Shown here: positions 17,682 through 25,132 of the stretch, one piece after another | Layout of the letters: every line of letters starts with the position of its first letter | How positions within the stretch are numbered: the first letter of the stretch is position 1 | From: Azospira sp. I13 | GTDB lineage: Bacteria > Pseudomonadota > Gammaproteobacteria > Burkholderiales > Rhodocyclaceae | NCBI RefSeq assembly: GCF_003112695.1 | Contig: NZ_BFBP01000002.1 | Span: forward strand, 465,668-529,667 | Reading direction: 5' to 3' | DNA length: 64,000 bases | Made by a program: the position numbers and the translations under genes | Notes under the pieces: generated by a model | What the model saw: only the letters and a program-made list of their open reading frames with translations | The model's database searches: none | Told to the model about the DNA's origin: nothing

Positions 17682-20315
17682 ATGCCTGCCGCACCACCAC
17701 CCCGGCCAGGCACCCAGCGGGGCGCTGCCCTGCTGCTCTTCTTCCTCATCGTTTTCGTTCTCGGGGCCTACGCCATGCTGCGCCAGCTGGGCCCGCGGGA
17801 CCTCTTCCAGAGCCAGGAGGGCGCCACCCAGCAAGCCCTCGCCCAGGCCAAGGAGGCCCTCCTCGGCTATGGTGCCAGCATCGTGCCGGCCGCCAGCTGC
17901 CTCAATCTGGCCAGCTGCGCCCGGCCCGGCGACCTGCCTTGCCCCGACCTCAACGATGACGGCGTTGCCGAGCCGTCCTGCGCGGCGGGAGCCCTGGGCC
18001 GCCTGCCCTGGAAAACCCTGGGCCTGCCCGACCTGCGGGATAGCAGCGGCGAACGGCTGTGGTATGCCCTGTCGCGCAACTTCCGCCCCCTTGACCGACA
18101 GGTGCTGAACAGCGACCTCGGCCCCGGCAGCCAAGGCACCCTGGCCCTGCGGGACCCCGGCGGCAGTGGCTGGATTCATGCGCCCCAGAGCGGCAGCGGG
18201 GAAAGCGGCGCAGTCGCGCTCATCATCGCCCCCGGCGCCCCCCTGAGGCGCTGTGACATCGGGCAGCAGAACCGGACGGCAGCCAACGCCAACGTCGCAG
18301 CCCATTATCTGGACCGCAACCGGCTCCCGGGGGATTGCAACGCCGGCCCCGGCAACGACGAGGACAACGCCGTTTTCAGCGATGCCGAGGCCGGAGCGGC
18401 AGCGCCCGACGGCTTCATCGCCGGCCCGGTCAGCGTCAGCAGCAATGACGGCCAGCTGACGCTGGTCAATGACCGGATCATCAGCATTTCCCGGGATGAA
18501 CTGCTGGGGGTGGTAGAGCAGCGCATCGCCGGCGACGTCAGAACCTGCCTGGAAAGCTACTTCAAGGAACGGGGCGAATTCCCCTGGCCCGCCCCCTTGG
18601 CGCTGCCCGCTGCCTACCTGGGGCGGGTAGCCACCCTGGTCGGCCGCCTGCCGGACCAGGAAGAGGGCGCCGGCAGCCCCGAGGCTGCCCGCAGCGCCCT
18701 CTTCACCCTGCAAGCCACCATCGCCACCGCCAGCACCGCGGCCCAGCGACTGGCTGGAGCCACCCAGGTCCTGGTGCTGCTCTCCCAAATTCGTGGCATT
18801 GCCTACGCCATCTACGAAAATGTCCTGGCGGCCCAGAAGGCCGCCTACGATGCCAAGGACAAGGCGGCCAAGGCCGCTACCGCCAGCGCCAGCACCGCCG
18901 CCAGTAAAGCCGACCAGGCCGTAACCTACGCCAACACCATGGCCCAGGCCCTGCGCAAATCCCGGGTCGATCTTTTCCTGCCCCGCCTGGAAAGCGCCAC
19001 CACCGCCCTGGAGACTGCACGCCAGGCGATGCTCGCCGCTCCGGGCAGCGGCACAGCCACCACCCTGGCCCAGCGGGCCGAGGAACTGCGCAGCCTGACC
19101 GCCGCACCCCGCACCCTCAACGCCGCCGTAGCCACAGCCCTCGGCAGCACTCAGGCCCAGGCCCTGAGTAGCCGGCTAACCGCCCAGGCTGCCGCTGCCC
19201 TGCCTCCCACCGCCACCTACGCCGATGCCGACCTGGCCGCCAGCCAGGCAGTGGCCGGGGCCCAGTCCCTGCGGGCAACCATCCTGCTCAACGGTACCAA
19301 CATCCTGCCGGAGAACATCAGCCCCTATCTGGACTTGCTGGCGCAAAAGATCGCCGCCCTGGCTCTGCCCGCCGACCCTCAGGCCACCCAGGACCTGCGT
19401 AGCGCCACTGCCGGATATATTGCCTTTCTTGACGCCATCACCGGTGGCAGCAGCCTGATGGCAGCCCGGCAGACGGCCCGCGACGGGGCCCTGGCCCTGC
19501 AGAATGCGGTGGACGCCCTGGCTGCCGACAACGCCGCGCCCCTGCTCCTGACGGCAGTACAGAGCCAGGGAAGCAGCACCGCCAGCCTGGGCGCGGCCCT
19601 CGCCGGGGCGGTGGATGCCAACGGCGACAACCTCAGCCTGAGTACCCTGCAGGCCTACACCGGTGACCTGCAACTGGCCCGCAGCAGCGGCATCCTGAAT
19701 AACATCAAGGCCAGTGCCGCCATCCTGCGGGACTACGAACAGGCGACTTACGATGATCTGGGCACCATCGTGGAGCTGGCCTTCAGCGGCTCCAACCCTT
19801 CCCAGCCGCCGGTTTACGACGCAGCCAGCGCTGGCATTGCCGCGGCCCAGTCGGTCATCGACGGAGGCGGCGGCAGTACCGGCGACTTCACCACACTGCT
19901 GACCCGCATCGACACCGCCCTGGCCTCACTCGACCGCCTGGATGCCAGCTACCAGGCCACGACCACGCCGCTGCCGGTGAGCTGGCCGAGCCAGTGCGCC
20001 TGGCTGGAGGGCATCAACGTCGACACTTGGTGGGCCCGCAACCAGTGGAAGGCCCTGGTTTTCTACCAGATCTACCGCAAGACCAACGATGGTTCCGCCG
20101 GCACCCTGACAATCAACGGCAAGGGCAAGAATCAGGTGGTGGTGGTCGCCGCCGGGCGGCGCCTGGCCAGCCAGGGTAGCCGCCCCTCGGCGGCAATCGG
20201 CGACTATCTGGAAGACATCAATGCTTCCCCCAGCCGCAACGCACCGGGGGATAATCCGGATGCAGCCTTCATCCGGAAGCCCTCCGGCAACGACTTCAAC
20301 GACCATTTGCGATGA
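17682..20315 (+). CDS. Large pilin-like protein (877 aa) of the MSHA-like locus
   Basis: The N-terminus, with TQRG then AALLLFFLIVFVLGAYAM, is a PilX-type prepilin-like helix but has Leu instead of Glu at mature position 5. A domain at about residues 75-330 contains LPCPDLNDDGVAEP and GRLPWKTLGLPDLRD, a pattern repeated in the next, smaller pilin. Residues about 370-770 are extremely rich in Ala, Ser, Thr and Gln with few aromatics and look helical or coiled-coil (KAAYDAKDKAAKAATASAST). The last 110 residues (WKALVFYQIYRKTND, VVVVAAGRRLASQG, NDFNDHL) return to a globular pilin-like pattern. It may be a tip or adhesin-like minor pilin. The ATG lies four bases after the preceding stop. I do not know a characterised homologue. 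Confidence 0.7.
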   Translation: MPAAPPPRPGTQRGAALLLFFLIVFVLGAYAMLRQLGPRDLFQSQEGATQQALAQAKEALLGYGASIVPAASCLNLASCARPGDLPCPDLNDDGVAEPSCAAGALGRLPWKTLGLPDLRDSSGERLWYALSRNFRPLDRQVLNSDLGPGSQGTLALRDPGGSGWIHAPQSGSGESGAVALIIAPGAPLRRCDIGQQNRTAANANVAAHYLDRNRLPGDCNAGPGNDEDNAVFSDAEAGAAAPDGFIAGPVSVSSNDGQLTLVNDRIISISRDELLGVVEQRIAGDVRTCLESYFKERGEFPWPAPLALPAAYLGRVATLVGRLPDQEEGAGSPEAARSALFTLQATIATASTAAQRLAGATQVLVLLSQIRGIAYAIYENVLAAQKAAYDAKDKAAKAATASASTAASKADQAVTYANTMAQALRKSRVDLFLPRLESATTALETARQAMLAAPGSGTATTLAQRAEELRSLTAAPRTLNAAVATALGSTQAQALSSRLTAQAAAALPPTATYADADLAASQAVAGAQSLRATILLNGTNILPENISPYLDLLAQKIAALALPADPQATQDLRSATAGYIAFLDAITGGSSLMAARQTARDGALALQNAVDALAADNAAPLLLTAVQSQGSSTASLGAALAGAVDANGDNLSLSTLQAYTGDLQLARSSGILNNIKASAAILRDYEQATYDDLGTIVELAFSGSNPSQPPVYDAASAGIAAAQSVIDGGGGSTGDFTTLLTRIDTALASLDRLDASYQATTTPLPVSWPSQCAWLEGINVDTWWARNQWKALVFYQIYRKTNDGSAGTLTINGKGKNQVVVVAAGRRLASQGSRPSAAIGDYLEDINASPSRNAPGDNPDAAFIRKPSGNDFNDHLR

Positions 20316-21019
20316 CCTGCCCACCCCGCTCCCGCGTCTCGGGTTTTACCCTGGCCGAACTGGCTATCGTGCTGGTCATCATTGCCCTGCTGGCCGGTGG
20401 CATGCTGCTCTCCCTCTCCACCCAGAGCGACATGCGGGACAGCGGCGACACCCGCAAGCAGCTGGCGGACATCAACGAAGCCTTGCTCGGCTTTGCCGCC
20501 AGCCACTCGGCAACGGACGGCCGCCCCTACCTGCCCTGCCCGGATACGGATAATGATGGGGTGGAGCAACCCCGCTCCGGCAGCGGCGTCTGCCCCAGCC
20601 AGGAAGGAATCCTGCCTTGGGTCACCCTGGGTCTGGCGCAGACCGACAGCTGGCAGAACCATTACCGCTATCGTGTCGCCACCGGCTTCAGCAATGGCCA
20701 AACCGGCTTCTATCTGGGCATGCCGATCACTCCCGCCAACACCCTGCGGGTCTGTGACAACGCGGCCTGTAATGCCACCATTCTGGCCAGCGGCCTGCCG
20801 GTTGTGGTGCTCTCCCACGGCAAGAACGGCCTGGGCGCCATCAGCGCCAGCGGCGCCGCCAACCCGGTCTCTAGCGATGCCGATGAACTGGAAAATGGCG
20901 ACGGCGACAATGATTTCGTCTCCCACACGCCCACCCCCGGCGGCTTCGACGACCAGGTCAGCTGGATTTCTCCCAACATCCTCTTCAACCGCCTCATTGC
21001 CGCCGGACGTCCCTTGTAG
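20312..21019 (+). CDS. Minor pilin with type IV prepilin signal
   Basis: A 235-residue prepilin. The leader of 11 residues ends in SG before FTLAELAIVLVIIALLAGGML, giving mature Phe1 and Glu5, the signature recognised by a PilD-type peptidase; no peptidase gene is in this window. The globular part has LPCPDTDNDGVEQP, GILPWVTLGLAQTDSW and a C-terminal NGDGDNDFVSHTPTPGGFDD segment, all echoed in the preceding 877-residue protein. A Cys pair (RVCDNAAC) may form a disulfide. It overlaps the preceding gene by four bases, so the two are made together. Confidence 0.8.
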   Translation: MTCPPRSRVSGFTLAELAIVLVIIALLAGGMLLSLSTQSDMRDSGDTRKQLADINEALLGFAASHSATDGRPYLPCPDTDNDGVEQPRSGSGVCPSQEGILPWVTLGLAQTDSWQNHYRYRVATGFSNGQTGFYLGMPITPANTLRVCDNAACNATILASGLPVVVLSHGKNGLGAISASGAANPVSSDADELENGDGDNDFVSHTPTPGGFDDQVSWISPNILFNRLIAAGRPL

Positions 21020-21148
21020 AGGCTTCTTGACCGCTAGCTTTGTGAGCATTTGTCAGGCTTTTCGCATTGACCTAGCCCGGGACCTCCTGCCAAACTCCCT
21101 GCAATTGCCCGTACTTCCGTACCGGCGCGCCTGGACTGCGCTGCTCCC

Positions 21149-22456
21149 ATGCCCCTCAACAGCCTTCTCGAACCCTTCCGCGATGCCGGCCTGACCACCG
21201 GCGATACGGAGGAGATGCGCCTCAACAAGTCCCTGCTGATCTTCGCCACGGGCCTGATCAGTTCGGCCTCCATGCTCTGGCTGCTGCTCTACTGGCAACT
21301 GGGCCCCCGCTTTTCCTCCACCATTCCCTTCGCCTTCCAGCTACTGCTGACGGGTAACCTGCTGCTCTACTTCAAGACCCGCAACTTCACCCTGTTCCGC
21401 ACCACCCAGCTGGGCCTCTTCCTCTTCGTGCCCTTCGTCGCCCAATGGAGCATGGGCAACTTCATCACCGCTTCGGGCATCAGCCTGTGGGGGCTGCTGG
21501 CCCCTATCGGCGCCATCCTGTTCTTCGGCGTACGGGAATCCCTGGCCTGGTTCATTGCCTACATTTTCCTCACGGTGCTCTCCGGCGGCTTTGACTATTA
21601 CCTGGCGGACATGTCAGCCATGGAGGCGAGCAAGGTGCCGCTGCGCACCAGCATCTTCTTCTTTGCCCTCAATTTCTCCGCCGTTTCCAGCATCGTCTAT
21701 CTGCTGCTGCGCTTTGCCACCCTGGAAAAGCAGAAACTCCAGGCCCGCATGGCCGAGGCCCACCAGTTGCTGCAGGCCGAACAGGAACGCTCGGAAAAGC
21801 TGCTCCTCAATATTCTCCCCGGTGCGGTGGCGGAACGGTTGAAGCACAGCAACCAGACCATTGCCGACGGCTTTGCCGACGTCACCGTGATGTTTGCCGA
21901 CATCGTCAATTTCACCAAGGTGGCAGAGGGACTCTCGCCCCAGCAGGTGTTCTCCATGCTCAACCGCATTTTCTCGTCCTTCGACGAGCTGGCGGAGGCC
22001 TACGGCCTGGAGAAGATCAAGACCATTGGCGATGCCTACATGGTGGCCGGCGGCCTGAGCCAGGATCAGGACAACTACGCTGACGCCATCGCCGATCTGG
22101 CCCTGGCGGTGCGGGATCTGCTGCACCGGGACTTCGAAGTCAATCGCATGCATCTGGATGTGCGTATCGGCATCGGTACCGGCCCGGTGGTGGCCGGCGT
22201 AGTAGGCAAGAAGAAGTTCATCTACGACCTGTGGGGCGACACGGTGAACATCGCCAGCCGCATCACGGCGGAAGGGGTGCCCGGCATGATCCAGGTGGAT
22301 GAAACCACCTACCGGCGCCTGCGCGAACGCTACGACTTCTACGAACCTCAGACCCTGTACCTGAAGGGCAAGGGCAACATGACGGTCTACCGCCTGAACG
22401 GCAAGAAGCCGGCCATTCCGGCAGTCCCCCAGGCCATTCCCGACATCATGGGCTAG
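21149..22456 (+). CDS. Membrane-bound class III adenylyl cyclase
   Basis: A 435-residue enzyme predicted to convert ATP to cAMP. Five or six membrane helices occupy about residues 25-190, followed by a linker helix and a CHD cyclase domain (about 235-420). The two metal Asp residues are present (D251 in FADIVNFT, D295 in TIGDAYM). The base-specificity pair is that of adenylate cyclases: K291 in EKIKTIG and D360 in YDLWGDTVN. The transition-state Asn and Arg are in NIASR. The N-terminal membrane domain may sense something. It lies 129 bases after the minor pilin and ends with an 11-base convergent overlap with the histidine kinase gene. Linkage of cAMP to the pilus is inference. Confidence 0.88.
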   Translation: MPLNSLLEPFRDAGLTTGDTEEMRLNKSLLIFATGLISSASMLWLLLYWQLGPRFSSTIPFAFQLLLTGNLLLYFKTRNFTLFRTTQLGLFLFVPFVAQWSMGNFITASGISLWGLLAPIGAILFFGVRESLAWFIAYIFLTVLSGGFDYYLADMSAMEASKVPLRTSIFFFALNFSAVSSIVYLLLRFATLEKQKLQARMAEAHQLLQAEQERSEKLLLNILPGAVAERLKHSNQTIADGFADVTVMFADIVNFTKVAEGLSPQQVFSMLNRIFSSFDELAEAYGLEKIKTIGDAYMVAGGLSQDQDNYADAIADLALAVRDLLHRDFEVNRMHLDVRIGIGTGPVVAGVVGKKKFIYDLWGDTVNIASRITAEGVPGMIQVDETTYRRLRERYDFYEPQTLYLKGKGNMTVYRLNGKKPAIPAVPQAIPDIMG

Positions 22457-24164
22457 GCAGCGCCAGGCGGAAGCACACCCGCCCGGGCCGATTTTCCTCC
22501 AAAGACAACTCGTACCCAGCCCCTGCTGCCAGGCGGGCGGCTTGGTACAGGCCGATCCCCAGGCCGCTGGCGGAAGCCACCGGCGCCCGCCCCAGATCGT
22601 CCACCAGGGTCTCTGCCACGGGGCTGCCTTCATCCTCCACCCGTAACACCAAGCCTTCGACCCGGCCCGTATCGGGCGCACTGAGGCTCACCGTCACCGG
22701 CAGGCCAGCCCCATCCTGGACCCGCTTGCCCAGGGCGTTTTGCAGCAGGTTGTCGGCCACCGCATCGAAGGCACTCGCCGGAACCCGGGCATTCCCCAGG
22801 GTGCCACGCAAGGTGAAGGCAACCCCCTGGTTGGCATAGCGCTGGACCAGGGCCGACCACCAGTCCGCGGCCAGCACTTCCGGCATGTCCGAGGCATCGG
22901 GCCGCTGCTCCAGCTTGTCCAGGGTCTGGCGCAGGCGCTGGGTAACCATGGGCAACTGGCGCTGCATCAGGGCCTGGAAGCGCTCCGCATCGTCCGGCCC
23001 GGCGGTTTCCGCCACATGGCACAGATTGGTGAGGGACTGCAGCAGGTTCTTCACGTCGTGGGTCAGACGTGCCCCGGTCTCATGCACGGCCTGCACGTAG
23101 CTCATCTGCTGCAAGGTCCGGCCTCGCAGCTTGGCCAGGTAGAACTCCGCCAGCAGCCGCAACAGCAGATGGAAGTGCAGGATCAGGGCCGGCGACAGCT
23201 TGTGCCGGGTACTCAGGGAAAGGCTCAGGGGGGGGCATTCGAAGGTTTGCTGGAATTCGCCTTGACCGCCGAATGTCCCGCTACGATGCTCGGCCCGCCA
23301 TTCACCCCCCACCATCCAGGGCAGTACCAGCAACTCTTCCAGGGTGCGGGTAAGGAAAAGCTCCGGGTCCGCCTCCCGTTCTGCATGGAGGGTCAGACGA
23401 CGCATCCATTGCTCGAACGGCAGGGCGACGCTCATCAGGTAGCGGGAGAAGAAAACACCAAACCCGGCAAAACCGCCCCGGGGGTCCCAGGCCCAGGCCA
23501 GGAGAAAAAGCAGCAGCGCCATGACCAGCACGGTGGAGGCCACCGAAGCACCGTAGCTGGTGCCATCAAGGAGCATAAAGGCGAGGCTGCCGAGCACCAG
23601 CACGGCGAGCAGTAGCAGGACGAACAGGCTATAGACGAAATCCACCATTTCCGCCCGCCGCACGGGAGCGGGGGAGGCAGTCCTGGGCCACAGCAACATC
23701 AGCAGCAGCAACAGGGGCAAGGCATAGCGGAAAAGGGGCTCCAGTTCGGAAGCCGGAGACAGGCGCTGGGGCACCACCTGGGGCACCAGCCAGCCCAGCA
23801 GGGCGACAAGCAGATAGCCGAAGGCCAACAAGAGGAAGATCCGCTGCCGGCGCTGGCGCACATACAGCACCCGCCCGCCGACCACGGCGGCGAGGGTAGC
23901 CGTCCAGAAAATCAGCAGCCACAGGTTGAGGTTGAAGGTGAGCAGGGCCACCCCGCCCAGCACGCCCACCAGTTCGAGAGCGCTGAGACGGCGCGCCGTT
24001 TCGACAAAAGGCTGCCAGAGGATGAAGAGGCCCACATGGACCAACCACAGCCCCTGGCCCAGCAAAGCCCGGGGCCCCAGGGCGAGGGCGCCGTAGAAGA
24101 AGGCAAGCAGCACCACCAGCAGGACTTCCTGGCGCAGCAGCAAGCGGCTCATCCAGTTCAGCAT
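22446..24164 (-). CDS. PrsK-like membrane sensor histidine kinase
   Basis: A 572-residue kinase. About seven hydrophobic segments fill residues 10-240, followed by a region (250-340) without a clear GAF signature, then a kinase core. The H-box is THDVKNLLQSLTNL with H369. The N-box is FDAVADNLLQNAL and the G2 box is GLGIGLYQAARLA. The HDVKNLLQ form is that of PrsK/NtrB-like kinases. I chose the ATG following GGAG at six bases, 23 codons inside the open frame. No other kinase is near, so it is the likely partner of the sigma54 regulator at 5754-7196, 15 kb away at the other end of the pilus locus. It is transcribed against the locus. Confidence 0.85.
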   Translation of the reverse strand: MLNWMSRLLLRQEVLLVVLLAFFYGALALGPRALLGQGLWLVHVGLFILWQPFVETARRLSALELVGVLGGVALLTFNLNLWLLIFWTATLAAVVGGRVLYVRQRRQRIFLLLAFGYLLVALLGWLVPQVVPQRLSPASELEPLFRYALPLLLLLMLLWPRTASPAPVRRAEMVDFVYSLFVLLLLAVLVLGSLAFMLLDGTSYGASVASTVLVMALLLFLLAWAWDPRGGFAGFGVFFSRYLMSVALPFEQWMRRLTLHAEREADPELFLTRTLEELLVLPWMVGGEWRAEHRSGTFGGQGEFQQTFECPPLSLSLSTRHKLSPALILHFHLLLRLLAEFYLAKLRGRTLQQMSYVQAVHETGARLTHDVKNLLQSLTNLCHVAETAGPDDAERFQALMQRQLPMVTQRLRQTLDKLEQRPDASDMPEVLAADWWSALVQRYANQGVAFTLRGTLGNARVPASAFDAVADNLLQNALGKRVQDGAGLPVTVSLSAPDTGRVEGLVLRVEDEGSPVAETLVDDLGRAPVASASGLGIGLYQAARLAAGAGYELSLEENRPGRVCFRLALPSP

Positions 24165-24193
24165 CCCCAGCTCCGCCTCTCGAAACGGCAAAA

Positions 24194-24212
24194 TTTGAAC
24201 AGCACTGTCAAA
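24194..24212. promoter_or_regulatory. Candidate enhancer site upstream of the pilin promoter
   Basis: TTTGAACAG-CA-CTGTCAAA is an inverted repeat (one extra A in the left arm), about 80 bases upstream of the -24/-12 promoter and just upstream of the kinase gene. The distance is normal for an NtrC-type activator site. It could serve the pilin, the kinase, or both. Confidence 0.35.
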
Positions 24213-24293
24213 AAACCAACACCTCGCCAGCACTCGTAAGGGAATTTACCGGCAAAACGGCCAAAAATCCCCATTTAGCCGGGAACCGAGTCC

Positions 24294-24311
24294 CGGCACG
24301 AGACATGCTTT
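24294..24311 (+). promoter_or_regulatory. Sigma54 (-24/-12) promoter of the pilin gene
   Basis: CGGCACGAGACATGCTTT matches the sigma54 pattern, with the invariant GG (24295-24296) and GC (24307-24308) exactly ten bases apart and the conserved CACG after GG. Transcription would start near 24319, about 44 bases before the ATG. A sigma54 activator is encoded in the same locus. Confidence 0.65.
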
Positions 24312-24362
24312 ACAATTCACACCCAAGCACTCACTCAAGTATCGGGTCATAAGGAGACCACC

Positions 24363-25034
24363 ATGTACGCACGTCAAAAGGGTTTTACCCTCGTTGAAAT
24401 TGCCATTGTACTCGTCATCATCGGCCTGCTTCTTGGCGGGGTGCTGAAGGGTCAGGAACTGATCACCCAGGCCAAGATCAAGAATGTGGCCAACGACCTG
24501 AACGGCATGAGCGCCGCGGTTTATGGTTACCAGGATCGCTACAAGCGCTTCCCTGGCGACGACAATGGCGCCGCCACGGCAGGAGCGGTTGTGGGCCGCT
24601 GGGGTGGGACGACCGCCAATGGTGACGGTAACGCCCAAGTGGGTGCTGTTGGCCTGGGTGCAGTTCTGGATTGTTCAGCAGGCGCTAATGCCGCTGCCGA
24701 AAACTGCCTCTTCTGGCAACACCTTCGCCTGGCCGGCTTCATCGGTGGCGACACCACCAATGTCCTCGCTCCCCAAAACGCGGTTGGCGGCGTTCTCCAT
24801 GTGCAGAATGGCGCACTGGGTCTGACTGGATTGGTACTGTGCAGCACCAACCTGCCTGGCAAGATTGCCAATGCCATCGACGCCCAATTCGATGATGGCC
24901 GCCCCAATGCGGGCCAGGTCCGGGGCATTGCCGGAGTAGCCGGTGCCTATGCCCTCGACACTGCAACCAATGCTCTCGCTGCCTCTTACTTGGACGACGG
25001 CGCAACGGTTTATACCGTTTGCAAGACGCTCTAA
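24363..25034 (+). CDS. Type IV pilin, probable major pilin of the locus
   Basis: A 223-residue prepilin with the short leader MYARQKG, cut before FTLVEIAIVLVIIGLLLGGVL (Phe1, Glu5). The alpha1 spine continues as KGQELITQAKIKNVANDLNGMSAAVYGYQDRYKRFPGDDNG, a form common in MSHA-like and Tfp pilins. Cys residues near 103 and 115 and near 159 and 221 could form disulfides. It is monocistronic: a -24/-12 promoter lies before it and a terminator after it. This arrangement and the strong AAGGAGACC ribosome site suggest high, switchable expression, so I take it as the major subunit. Proof would need protein data. Confidence 0.85.
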   Translation: MYARQKGFTLVEIAIVLVIIGLLLGGVLKGQELITQAKIKNVANDLNGMSAAVYGYQDRYKRFPGDDNGAATAGAVVGRWGGTTANGDGNAQVGAVGLGAVLDCSAGANAAAENCLFWQHLRLAGFIGGDTTNVLAPQNAVGGVLHVQNGALGLTGLVLCSTNLPGKIANAIDAQFDDGRPNAGQVRGIAGVAGAYALDTATNALAASYLDDGATVYTVCKTL

Positions 25035-25053
25035 CAAACAAGACAAAGTACGT

Positions 25054-25083
25054 AAAAAAGCCCGCCATCCGGCGGGCTTTTTC
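25054..25083 (+). terminator. Rho-independent terminator after the pilin gene
   Basis: AAAAAAGCCCGCC-ATCC-GGCGGGCTTTTT lies 20 bases after the pilin stop. The A-run before and T-run after the stem make it usable on both strands, so it can also stop transcripts of the convergent antiporter gene. Confidence 0.9.
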
Positions 25084-25132
25084 TTTGGCGCCAGAGCAAA
25101 ACCTCCGCCTGACGCCAGGGCGGTTTGGGTAG

